Shown here in pieces: positions 13,776 to 20,935 of a stretch of DNA of 36,158 nucleotides. The notes under the pieces were generated by a model. It did no database searches and had not been told where the DNA came from. It saw nothing but the letters and a program-made list of their open reading frames with translations. A program made the position numbers and the translations under genes. Every line of letters begins with the position of its first letter. Positions within the stretch are counted from its first letter, which is position 1. Source of the DNA: Corynebacterium sp. (GTDB taxonomy: Bacteria > Actinomycetota > Actinomycetes > Mycobacteriales > Mycobacteriaceae); NCBI GenBank assembly GCA_030530875.1, contig JAUMUD010000022.1:1-36158 (forward strand), written 5' to 3'.

Positions 13776-16430
13776 TTAGCCGATGGCTTCCAGTGCGGGT
13801 GTGCGGGAGGCGCGCCAGGCTGGGAGCAGGGCGGCGACCCAGGTAAGCAGGACAGCGCCGATGGTCATGGCCGCAATGGCAGACCACGGGATATAGGCTT
13901 GGCCCATGCCGCGTTCAGCGAGCAGGTGGACCACACCCCAGCCAGAGAGCACACCAATGGCAAGGCCAATGACGGTACCCTGAATGGCGATTTGGAAGGA
14001 CTCAAAGTGGATCATGCGGCGGACCTGACGGCGGGTCATACCGATGGTGCGGAGCATGCCGATCTCACGGGTGCGTTCAGAGATGCTGAGGAAGAGGGTA
14101 TTCATAATACCCAGAGCAGCGACAATGACGGCGAGGATGAGCAGGCAGTAGACCAGGGTGAGCATTTGGTTGACCTGAGTGCCAAGGGCATCCTTAAATT
14201 CATTCTTGTCCTTGACCTGAATGGTCAAGTACTTGGCCATGGTATTTTCCAGATTGGTGCGCAGCTGACCAGTGGTCACATCACCATTGCCCTTAATAAA
14301 GACATTCTTGATGATATAGCTACTATCACTGCTATCAATCATATGAGCCGTGGTGCTATCCACAATAATATGGCCGAAATAGGAGTAGTCAGAATAGATG
14401 CCCTGAATGGTCACACGGATACCGTCCTGGCTATTATAGCGGCGCATAACCACCTGATCGCCCACCTTGAGATCAGTCTGCTTGGCATAGGTGGAGGAGA
14501 GCATAATGCCAGGGTTCTTGGCAAGATCCGAGGTGCCTGAACGCACATCAAGGTCAATGAATTTGGAAATATCCGTATCCACCACGGCAAAATCATGGGA
14601 CCAGTCATTAATGACAAAAGGTGCAATGGAGATAGTGGCGGTTTCACCCACGCCCTTAACGGTTTTGGCTTCCTCGGCGGCGTCGGCAGGCAAGGAAAGG
14701 GCAGTGGCATTGGTATCCGAGGTGATGGTACCCAGCTGACTGCCACCAATGGAGCCGAGCACATAATCGGCGCTCACACGGGAGCCAATAATGCCATAGA
14801 CACTCTGCTTGGTGGTGGCGCCAATAACCATCACACAGCCAATGAGGCCCACACCAAGAATGAGGGCCATGGCGGTGCGGCCAGTACGGCGTGGATTACG
14901 CAGGGCATTGCGGTTAGCCAGACGCCCAAGGGCCTTGCCGAACTTGACACTAGGCCAGGAGAAAATCAAGGAGGTAACACGCGACCATGCAGGGCCCAGC
15001 ATGTTAAGAGCAATGAGGGCGATGAGCACGCAGATGGCAAAGACACCCAGGCGCTGATCGGTATCCAGGCCCACATTATTGATGGCGGTGACAAAGTTAA
15101 TGGCCACGCCAACAACCACCGAGAGGGTCAGCAGGATAACACCGATGGTGGTGCGCACCCGGACCCCCGCTTCCGTGCGGTGTGTGGTACGGAGGGCGTC
15201 GATAGGCAAAAGCTTGGCAATACCGAGCATTGGGCCAAAGGCCGCGCCCAGAGTCACAATAATGCCACCAATGAGCGGCACGAGAATGGCGGAGCGCTGC
15301 AGGTACAGCGCAATGCTATTGAGCCCCGAGGAGTCCGTGGCATTGAGAATGCTCACCCCGGTGTAGACGCCGGCCAGGCCCACCGAGACACCAATGACCG
15401 AGCCAATGATGCCAATGAGCAGGGCCTCAAACATGACGGAGAACTGGATTTGGCGCGAATAAATACCAATGGAACGCAGCAGGGCAAATTCGCGGGAGCG
15501 CTGACTCAGCGTCATGGAGAAAGTATTGGTGACCAGGAAGGAACCAATGATAAGCGCAATAATGCCAAAGGCGGCAAGCACATAGGTGATGAAGCTGAGC
15601 TGCTGGCGGTAGGAACCGGCCAGGCGCTCAGAGATTTGGCTCGCGGTCAAAATGGTATAAGAGCGAGAGTATTTCTGACCGAGCGCATTGCGCAGGCTCA
15701 TGGAATCCGTGCCGGGGGCTGCGGCAATCACAATCTGCGTGGCGGAATTGCCATCGGTGAAGAGCTCCAGATAGCGGGGCAGGCTAAAGCCCACACCAAT
15801 CCAGCCGGCAGTATCGGAGGTGGAATTGAAAATACCCACCACCTTGACCTGGAGTTTCTCCGTGACAGTCACGACTGTGACAGTGTCACCAACGGTGATA
15901 CCACCGCGCTCAGCCGCGGAGGCATTGAGCATGATTTCATCATCGGCACTTGGTGCACGACCGGTAATAATCTGCGGCTCCGGGCCCACATAATTGCCAC
16001 TTGGATAGGTGGCAAAGGGGTGCGCGCCGGAGGAGCCGGCCTGGAGCGGAACGCCCTGCGGGGTGGTCACTACCAGGGCGGATTGGCCGATTTTTTGCGT
16101 GCCGGAGGGCGTATTATTGCCATCACCGGTGATATTGACCGCGCGCACATCGGAGCGGCTGGCGATCTCCTGGACCACGCTAAAAGGCACACCGGCTTTA
16201 AGGTCATCCTGCTTGCCCGTCATACCGATATCCACGCCCTGCACACCGGCATCGAGCATATTGCTAAAGGAACGGTCCAAAGAGTGGGTGAGCAGCAGGG
16301 AACCGGAAATAAAACCAGTGCCCACCACCACAGCAAGAATGGTGAGAATCAGACGAAACTTATAGGCAATGGCAGAGCGCAGGGCAAGGCGAAGCATGGT
16401 TGAGCGTCGCATGCGCCGCGCAATATTCAT
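13776..16430 (-). CDS. FtsX/MacB-type ABC transporter permease (884 aa)
   Basis: Two fused FtsX-type units are visible. An N-terminal helix (about 24-46) precedes a large extracytoplasmic MacB-like domain (to about 270). Three helices follow with the coupling motif SQRSREFALLRSIG, then two middle helices and a second half with NPRRTGRTAMALILG. A second extracytoplasmic domain is followed by three final helices with SERTREIGMLRTIGMTRRQV. Such permeases extrude lipids, lipoproteins or peptides or act mechanically on envelope proteins, and they need a cytoplasmic ATPase. No ATPase gene is adjacent here. The permease is the first gene of an operon with senX3 and regX3, which suggests joint regulation. 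The start ATG at 16430 has only a weak GAGAGAG Shine-Dalgarno. Confidence 0.9.
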   Translation of the reverse strand: MNIARRMRRSTMLRLALRSAIAYKFRLILTILAVVVGTGFISGSLLLTHSLDRSFSNMLDAGVQGVDIGMTGKQDDLKAGVPFSVVQEIASRSDVRAVNITGDGNNTPSGTQKIGQSALVVTTPQGVPLQAGSSGAHPFATYPSGNYVGPEPQIITGRAPSADDEIMLNASAAERGGITVGDTVTVVTVTEKLQVKVVGIFNSTSDTAGWIGVGFSLPRYLELFTDGNSATQIVIAAAPGTDSMSLRNALGQKYSRSYTILTASQISERLAGSYRQQLSFITYVLAAFGIIALIIGSFLVTNTFSMTLSQRSREFALLRSIGIYSRQIQFSVMFEALLIGIIGSVIGVSVGLAGVYTGVSILNATDSSGLNSIALYLQRSAILVPLIGGIIVTLGAAFGPMLGIAKLLPIDALRTTHRTEAGVRVRTTIGVILLTLSVVVGVAINFVTAINNVGLDTDQRLGVFAICVLIALIALNMLGPAWSRVTSLIFSWPSVKFGKALGRLANRNALRNPRRTGRTAMALILGVGLIGCVMVIGATTKQSVYGIIGSRVSADYVLGSIGGSQLGTITSDTNATALSLPADAAEEAKTVKGVGETATISIAPFVINDWSHDFAVVDTDISKFIDLDVRSGTSDLAKNPGIMLSSTYAKQTDLKVGDQVVMRRYNSQDGIRVTIQGIYSDYSYFGHIIVDSTTAHMIDSSDSSYIIKNVFIKGNGDVTTGQLRTNLENTMAKYLTIQVKDKNEFKDALGTQVNQMLTLVYCLLILAVIVAALGIMNTLFLSISERTREIGMLRTIGMTRRQVRRMIHFESFQIAIQGTVIGLAIGVLSGWGVVHLLAERGMGQAYIPWSAIAAMTIGAVLLTWVAALLPAWRASRTPALEAIG

Positions 16431-16480
16431 ACTCTCTCGCTTCTTGCTCTTTGGGTCCGCCGGTCACCAACGGGTATCTA

Positions 16481-16510
16481 GTTTACTCTAATTTACTCTA
16501 TTTCAAATAG
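16481..16510 (-). promoter_or_regulatory. 10-bp direct repeats and palindrome upstream of the permease-senX3-regX3 operon
   Basis: TTTACTCTA occurs twice with a 10-bp period (16481-16500), followed by the palindrome CTATTTCAAATAG (16498-16510). Tandem repeats one helical turn apart are typical of sites for OmpR-family regulators, so autoregulation by RegX3 is plausible. This is inference. Confidence 0.45.
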
Positions 16511-16580
16511 GTCTACTGTTGTCACAGTTTTAACACAGCTAAAAATTAGAGAAAATCACCAGTTATTAATACAGTCGCAG

Positions 16581-16604
16581 AAAAACCCGCCGGCGTTAAC
16601 GCCG
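16581..16604 (-). terminator. Probable terminator of the Cys-cluster gene
   Basis: The perfect palindrome CGGCGTTAACGCCG (16591-16604) is followed on the minus strand by GCGGGTTTTT. It lies 30 bp past the stop at 16634. The five bases between stem and T-run make it less than ideal. Confidence 0.55.
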
Positions 16605-16633
16605 ATGCCTATCACGCAATTTTAGGTGAGAAC

Positions 16634-17542
16634 TTAGTTTCGCGCATGCACACTTGCGGGATGGGCCACGCGCAGCTCCGGCGGCAGGGCCTTGCGGGCG
16701 CGCAGATGCTCCACCAGATACTCATAGGAGGCATCACCCATGATGGCGCGTAGCTCTTCCTCCTGGCGCTCCCAGAGCGGACTTTCGGCCGTATGGCAGG
16801 CAGGCGCGGTGGAGCAGTACCAGTCAAAGTCCTCACCGCCGCCACCCCAACCGCGGCGGTCATATTCACCAATCACGGTGCGCACAATCTCCACTCCATC
16901 AGCGCGCTCCTCATAGTCCTCCATGCGCCTAATTGGTACCATCCAGCACACCTCGGGCTTAGCGGTAGTCAAAGGCAGACCCGCATCCAAGGCGAATTGG
17001 TGCAGCGCACAGCCAACACCCGTGGGCCAGCCGGGGCGATTGGCAAAAACGCAGGCCCCATCCACGGTGCGAGTCTTAAGCGTTGGCTCCTCCTCGCCCT
17101 CAGCCCATTCCAACCAGGGCTCAATCTCCCCGGTATCCATGCGGCTATCCTGCCCACTAGCATCGGTATAAATCTTGGTCTCCCCATCAGCTGCTAGGCT
17201 GTGGGGGAAATCATATTTATCCCCCAATTGCCAAAAACGCCTCGGCATTTTGGATACTGTTTCAATGAGGTCGGTGCGATCTTGTTCATCACACAGATAC
17301 GCCCCATGGCCGCAACAGCCCACGGCAGGGTTGGATTTATCAATTCCCTTGCAGGTGGGAGTGCCAAAACCGCACTGCCAATAGGATTCCAGCCAGGTCA
17401 AATCCACTGAAAAAACATGCAGTGGGTCCTCGGGGTTGGTGAATTCAAACCACTCGCGGGGATAGTCCGGGGGCAGCTCATCGCCTCGGCGAATGGAGGC
17501 GGCGGCGGGGGACTTGTCCGGGAATCCAAGAAAAATAGGCAC
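16634..17542 (-). CDS. Conserved hypothetical Cys-cluster protein divergent from ppx (302 aa)
   Basis: Cysteines are clustered in patterns seen in metal-binding families. They are C57 in WQCGFG, C64 in [20 protein letters not shown] (75-86), then GACVFANRP and GVGCALHQF further on, with CSTAPAC near the C-terminus. The spacing resembles the DUF3109/YkgJ-type zinc/iron-chelating cysteine cluster, but I cannot confirm the family. Many Trp and acidic residues and no signal peptide or membrane helix point to a soluble cytoplasmic protein. A gene of similar size and orientation next to ppx is conserved in mycobacteria. The GTG start at 17542 follows a TATTCT -10 element by 6 nt, so the message is probably leaderless; no Shine-Dalgarno is visible. 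Confidence 0.8.
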   Translation of the reverse strand: MPIFLGFPDKSPAAASIRRGDELPPDYPREWFEFTNPEDPLHVFSVDLTWLESYWQCGFGTPTCKGIDKSNPAVGCCGHGAYLCDEQDRTDLIETVSKMPRRFWQLGDKYDFPHSLAADGETKIYTDASGQDSRMDTGEIEPWLEWAEGEEEPTLKTRTVDGACVFANRPGWPTGVGCALHQFALDAGLPLTTAKPEVCWMVPIRRMEDYEERADGVEIVRTVIGEYDRRGWGGGGEDFDWYCSTAPACHTAESPLWERQEEELRAIMGDASYEYLVEHLRARKALPPELRVAHPASVHARN

Positions 17543-17573
17543 GGGACAAGAATAGTCCTATATCCTAATATAT
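17543..17573. promoter_or_regulatory. Overlapping divergent leaderless promoters
   Basis: Minus strand: TATTCT (complement of 17549-17554) ends 6 nt before the GTG at 17542. Plus strand: TATCCT (17561-17566) ends 7 nt before the GTG at 17574. The two -10 elements are 6 bp apart, so each promoter's upstream region lies over the other gene and simultaneous polymerase binding looks impossible. Confidence 0.65.
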
Positions 17574-18500
17574 GTGAGATTAGGAGTTCTAGACGTGGGC
17601 AGTAATACTGTTCACCTCATCGTGGTCGATGCCCGCCCCGGCGGCAAGCCCAGCCCCATGGAGGACTGGAAGGTTCCGCTGCGCCTGGTATCGCAGCTCG
17701 ATGCGCAGGGCAATATTACGGCGGTCGGTCAGCAAAGGCTTATCGACGCCATCCGTGAAGCCACCGCCCTTGCCCAGGAGCTGGGTTGTGAGGAATTTCT
17801 TCCCATTGCGACCTCAGCCATCCGTTCAGCCACCAATGGTGAATCCGTCCTTGACGCGGTCGCAAGGGAGACTGGTGTCTCCCTTACGACCGTGTCAGGT
17901 GAAGAGGAGGCTCGTCTGACCTTCCTGGCTGTGCGCCGTTGGTATGGCTGGAATGCTGGCCGCATCCTTGACCTGGATATTGGTGGCGGTTCCTTGGAGA
18001 TTTCCACCGGCGCCACTGAAGAGCCCGATGCGGCCTTCTCCGTGGAACTGGGCGCGAACCGTCTGACCAATCAGTGGTTCCATACCGACCCACCTGCCAA
18101 GCAGACCGTCCACGAACTGCGCGATTATATTGATGCGACCCTAAAGCCCGTGGCCAAGGAAATTAAAGCCTATGGTAAGCCGAATCTTGCTGTGGGTACC
18201 TCCAAGACTTTCCGCACGCTCGCGCGCCTCACCGGTGCCGCCCCGCAATCCAAGGGGCCCTATGTGGTGCGCACCCTCACTCAGCCCGGAATTCGGCAGC
18301 TCATCGCCTTTATTTCGCGTATGACGGCCGCGGATCGCGCCGAACTTGAGGGCCTGACTTCAGACCGTGCGGAACAGATCGTGGCCGGCGCCCTGGTTGC
18401 AGAAGCAAGCATGCGCGCATTAGGCTTGGAACAGCTGCAGATTTGCCCTTGGGCTTTGCGTGAGGGTGTGATTCTGCGACGGATGGAAAAGGGAGTTTAG
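17574..18500 (+). CDS. ppx: Exopolyphosphatase / pppGpp phosphohydrolase family protein (308 aa)
   Basis: Ppx/GppA enzymes release phosphate from polyphosphate or convert pppGpp to ppGpp. The ASKHA-fold motifs are visible: phosphate-1 DVGSNTVHLIVVD (7-19), ATSAIRSATNG, a SGEEEARLTF segment, phosphate-2 DLDIGGGSLEIS, and the adenosine-side VGTSKTFRTLARL. The 308-residue length matches the short single-module actinobacterial Ppx1 type without the C-terminal HD-like domain of long Ppx. The GTG start is supported by a -10 at 17561-17566, giving a leaderless mRNA. The next gene starts 3 bp after this stop, so they form an operon. Proximity to senX3-regX3 fits a phosphate role. Confidence 0.93.
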   Translation: MRLGVLDVGSNTVHLIVVDARPGGKPSPMEDWKVPLRLVSQLDAQGNITAVGQQRLIDAIREATALAQELGCEEFLPIATSAIRSATNGESVLDAVARETGVSLTTVSGEEEARLTFLAVRRWYGWNAGRILDLDIGGGSLEISTGATEEPDAAFSVELGANRLTNQWFHTDPPAKQTVHELRDYIDATLKPVAKEIKAYGKPNLAVGTSKTFRTLARLTGAAPQSKGPYVVRTLTQPGIRQLIAFISRMTAADRAELEGLTSDRAEQIVAGALVAEASMRALGLEQLQICPWALREGVILRRMEKGV

Positions 18501-18503
18501 AAC

Positions 18504-19502
18504 ATGGCTGAAAAACAGCTCACTGTCGCCGAGCTCATGGCGCGCGCCCAAAAGGAGGGCCGCACCACTGAGCCGCGCCGTCGTCGCCGTCGCTCCGCCG
18601 AAGAAGGCGGCGTATCCTTGGCCGAACTCACCGGCTCAATCCCGCGCGTCCAAAGCGAAGGCACCGAGACCCGCCACTCGCATGAGGCATCCGCTTCCAA
18701 TGATGCTGTCACTACTGCGAATGCCGAGGCCGAGAAGGTTGAGGCGCCAAAGACTGAGGCTCCAAAGGTTGAAGGCACGCAGGCTAGCGTATCGACGACC
18801 CCAGCCCCGCAGGCTACCGGTTCTGCTCCCGTGACAGAGCCTGAAAAGACTGAGGCTCCTCATTCTTCGGAGCCTCAGCAAAAGAAACAGAACTGGGGTG
18901 TAGTCGCAGACACTGACATCACTCAGGTCACTGAAGCTATTGATGATGAACCTGACGCTTCGGCCAAGGCAGAGACGCCAATTAACACTGGGGCTCAGCC
19001 AAAGGCTGAGCCCCAGCCAAAGACCGCTGAGCAGCCTGCTGTTTCAGTAAAGGAGCGTCCAAAGAGCGATGCTGCTAAGGTGACTGCTCAGGCTATTGCT
19101 GCCCGCAAGGAAGCGGAGGAGAAGGCAAGGCAGGAAGCAGAAGCAAAGATTAATGTTGCTGCTGCTATTGATGCTTCTGAGGAAGCCCTCGAAGCTGATC
19201 AGCCACTGTCCATCTTCGATCCTGATGCCCCATCCGAAGATGCCCCTGAGGAGCACAAGACCTCTGTTCTTGCCATGATCATTATGGTCGTGGTGGGCAT
19301 TATCATCGGCATTGTATTCTTCCGTGGCTTCATGCTCCTGTGGGATCACTTCAACCCATTCATTACCGCCATCCTGGCCCTTGCTGTGGTCTGCGGCACC
19401 GTTGGTGTAGTTCACGCACTCCACACTGAGCGTAAGCGCCTTACCATGGTCATCGCAGGCATTGCTGCACTTATCGTGACTGTTGGCCCTTACTGGGCAT
19501 AG
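18504..19502 (+). CDS. Membrane protein with long Ala/Glu/Pro-rich cytoplasmic region (332 aa)
   Basis: The N-terminus opens with AEKQLTVAELMARAQ, then an Arg-rich patch (TTEPRRRRRRS) followed by SLAELTGSIPRV. A disordered stretch rich in Ala, Glu, Pro, Thr and Lys runs to about residue 190, and a charged helix (about 195-225) precedes three hydrophobic helices (about 252-275, 283-305, 313-331). The layout and position match the conserved transmembrane protein that follows ppx1 in mycobacteria (Rv0497 position); function unknown. An AAGGGAG Shine-Dalgarno precedes the ATG, inside the end of ppx, so the two are co-translated. Confidence 0.85.
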   Translation: MAEKQLTVAELMARAQKEGRTTEPRRRRRRSAEEGGVSLAELTGSIPRVQSEGTETRHSHEASASNDAVTTANAEAEKVEAPKTEAPKVEGTQASVSTTPAPQATGSAPVTEPEKTEAPHSSEPQQKKQNWGVVADTDITQVTEAIDDEPDASAKAETPINTGAQPKAEPQPKTAEQPAVSVKERPKSDAAKVTAQAIAARKEAEEKARQEAEAKINVAAAIDASEEALEADQPLSIFDPDAPSEDAPEEHKTSVLAMIIMVVVGIIIGIVFFRGFMLLWDHFNPFITAILALAVVCGTVGVVHALHTERKRLTMVIAGIAALIVTVGPYWA

Positions 19503-19539
19503 TTGGAAAATGTAAATTTCCACTTTTCCATTTTTTAAA

Positions 19540-19580
19540 AACTTGAAGGGCTCTCCGCAAGGAGGGCCCTTCAAGTTTGC
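19540..19580 (+). terminator. Strong intrinsic terminator after the membrane protein gene
   Basis: A 17-bp stem with one wobble pair (19540-19556 with 19561-19577) and a GCAA tetraloop. The 3' side has only a short T-run (GTTTG); the A-run on the 5' side could serve the other strand. Confidence 0.75.
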
Positions 19581-19605
19581 GCTTGATCGCGGGCTGTTGC
19601 ACAAT
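19577..19605 (+). promoter_or_regulatory. Candidate promoter for leaderless proC
   Basis: TTGCGC (19577-19582) and CACAAT (19600-19605) are 17 nt apart. The -10 ends 7 nt before the ATG at 19613. The -35 overlaps the end of the preceding terminator stem. Confidence 0.45.
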
Positions 19606-19612
19606 GATCACC

Positions 19613-20422
19613 ATGGCAAAAATCGCAATTATTGGTGGTGGCAAGATTGGTGAAGCGCTGCTGAGCGGCCTTATTGCTGCCGAGGTAGTAGCCCCGCGTG
19701 ATCTGTGGGTCGTGAATCGACGAGAAGAGCGCTCCGCTGAATTGGCTGAGCGCTATGATGTCAACACCACGCTCGAAGCCGGTGTAGCTGTGGAATCGGC
19801 CGATATGGTCTTTATCTGTGTGAAGCCATATATGGTTGCAGATATTCTCGCTCAGATCACCCCGTTCCTTGAGGATAATGCGGAAGACAGCGTGATTGTC
19901 TCCGTGGCAGCTGGTCTGGAATTGAAGACTCTGGAAGCTGCTGTGCCATTGGGTACTCCAGTGGCACGCGTAATGCCAAATACCCCTATGCTTGTGCGCC
20001 GAGGCGTCTCCGCTATGGCCCGTGGCCGCTTCATTAGTGATGAACAGGCCTCAGAGGTCCTCAGGCTGCTTAGTGCCATTGGTGTGGCACTGGAAGTTAA
20101 AGAAGAGCAAATGGCGGCCGTTACGGCCCTCTCAGGCTCTTCCCCAGCCTATTACTTCCTCGTCCTTGAGGCCATGATTGATTCTGGTATTAAGTTGGGC
20201 CTTCCTTATGATGTTGCCAAGACATTGGCTACCGAAACTATGGCGGGTTCTGCACAAATGGTGACCGAAACCGGCGTGTCGCCTTTTGATCTTCGCGTAA
20301 GTGTGCAATCTCCTGGTGGCACAACTATTGCCGCTGTGGAAGAGCTTGAAAATGCCGGTTTACGTGCAGCTTTCTATAAAGCCACCCAAGCCTGTGCGCG
20401 CCGTTCGGATGAACTGAAATAA
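19613..20422 (+). CDS. proC: Pyrroline-5-carboxylate reductase (269 aa)
   Basis: Last step of proline synthesis: reduction of pyrroline-5-carboxylate with NAD(P)H. An N-terminal Rossmann motif IGGGKIGEALLSGL is followed by CVKPYMVADIL, the conserved VARVMPNTPMLVRRG, and the C-terminal dimerisation domain with ALSGSSPAYYFLVLEAMIDSG and the SPGGTTIAAVEELE signature. The start at 19613 fits both the family (MAKIAIIGGGKIG) and a leaderless -10; an in-frame ATG at 19604 would add three residues. It sits upstream of the small HTH gene, as in mycobacteria. Confidence 0.95.
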   Translation: MAKIAIIGGGKIGEALLSGLIAAEVVAPRDLWVVNRREERSAELAERYDVNTTLEAGVAVESADMVFICVKPYMVADILAQITPFLEDNAEDSVIVSVAAGLELKTLEAAVPLGTPVARVMPNTPMLVRRGVSAMARGRFISDEQASEVLRLLSAIGVALEVKEEQMAAVTALSGSSPAYYFLVLEAMIDSGIKLGLPYDVAKTLATETMAGSAQMVTETGVSPFDLRVSVQSPGGTTIAAVEELENAGLRAAFYKATQACARRSDELK

Positions 20423-20504
20423 ACATCACACAACCCTGTGAGCACCAAAAGTCGCAATTTTCACACCTTTCACGGTAAACTGATTTCGGCACGTGCGTGA
20501 CACC

Positions 20505-20530
20505 TCTGCAGGAGGGGAAGCCTGCAGCGC
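20505..20530 (+). promoter_or_regulatory. CTGCAGG hairpin in the leader of the HTH gene
   Basis: CTGCAGG pairs with CCTGCAG around an 8-nt AGGGGAAG loop, about 25 bp upstream of the HTH start. A TAAACT hexamer at about 20475 would place the hairpin inside the 5' leader. Its function is not known. Confidence 0.4.
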
Positions 20531-20550
20531 GCTCATGCTGAAAGGTATGA

Positions 20551-20748
20551 ATGATTATGGCTAATTTGGATAATGGTCGTTTCCTCACAGTCGCCGAGGT
20601 TGCGGAACATATGCGTGTTTCTAAGATGACCGTATATCGTCTCGTTCACTCGGGCGCCCTGGAAGCTGTTCGCGTGGGTCGTTCCTTCCGTGTTCAGCAG
20701 AAGGCTGTTGAAGAGTACTTGAACTCTTCCTTCTATGAGGCAATGTAA
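20551..20748 (+). CDS. Small helix-turn-helix DNA-binding protein, excisionase/MerR-like (65 aa)
   Basis: The product is a single winged-helix domain of the excisionase/BldC-like type: FLTVAEVAEHMRVSKMTVYRLVHSGALEAVRVGRSFRV spans residues 11-48 and contains the helix-turn-helix and the wing. It ends with AVEEYLNSSFYEAM. The ATG at 20551 follows AAAGG by 5 nt; the ATG at 20557 is an alternative. In mycobacteria a gene of this type (Rv0500A) sits next to the bS22 gene. Here 14.9 kb separate the two. It is a candidate regulator for the surface-protein genes downstream, by position only. Confidence 0.88.
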   Translation: MIMANLDNGRFLTVAEVAEHMRVSKMTVYRLVHSGALEAVRVGRSFRVQQKAVEEYLNSSFYEAM

Positions 20749-20769
20749 TTGGCAGAAACTAGCCAAAAA

Positions 20770-20805
20770 GAGCTTAAGGTCATGATGAAAGTCATGGCCT
20801 CTCTT
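20770..20805 (+). terminator. Terminator of the HTH gene
   Basis: GGTCATGA pairs with TCATGGCC (one wobble) around a short loop and is followed by TCTCTTTAT, about 25 bp after the stop at 20748. Confidence 0.6.
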
Positions 20806-20935
20806 TATGCCCAAAGTAACCTGTGAGGCTCCTGTGGTGTAGTAGAAAATCTACCTATATTTCATTTCATTTTTGCTGGTAAATGTGATATTTTAGTCGC
20901 AAGTGCAAAATCTGAAACAAGGTGGAAGGCATTCT

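Noticed and set aside
14595-16403. 602-codon plus-strand ORF opposite the permease gene
   Set aside because: It is an antisense shadow of the FtsX-type permease: composition is His/Gly/Asn/Thr-rich without domains, and the minus-strand frame has clear membrane helices and family motifs.
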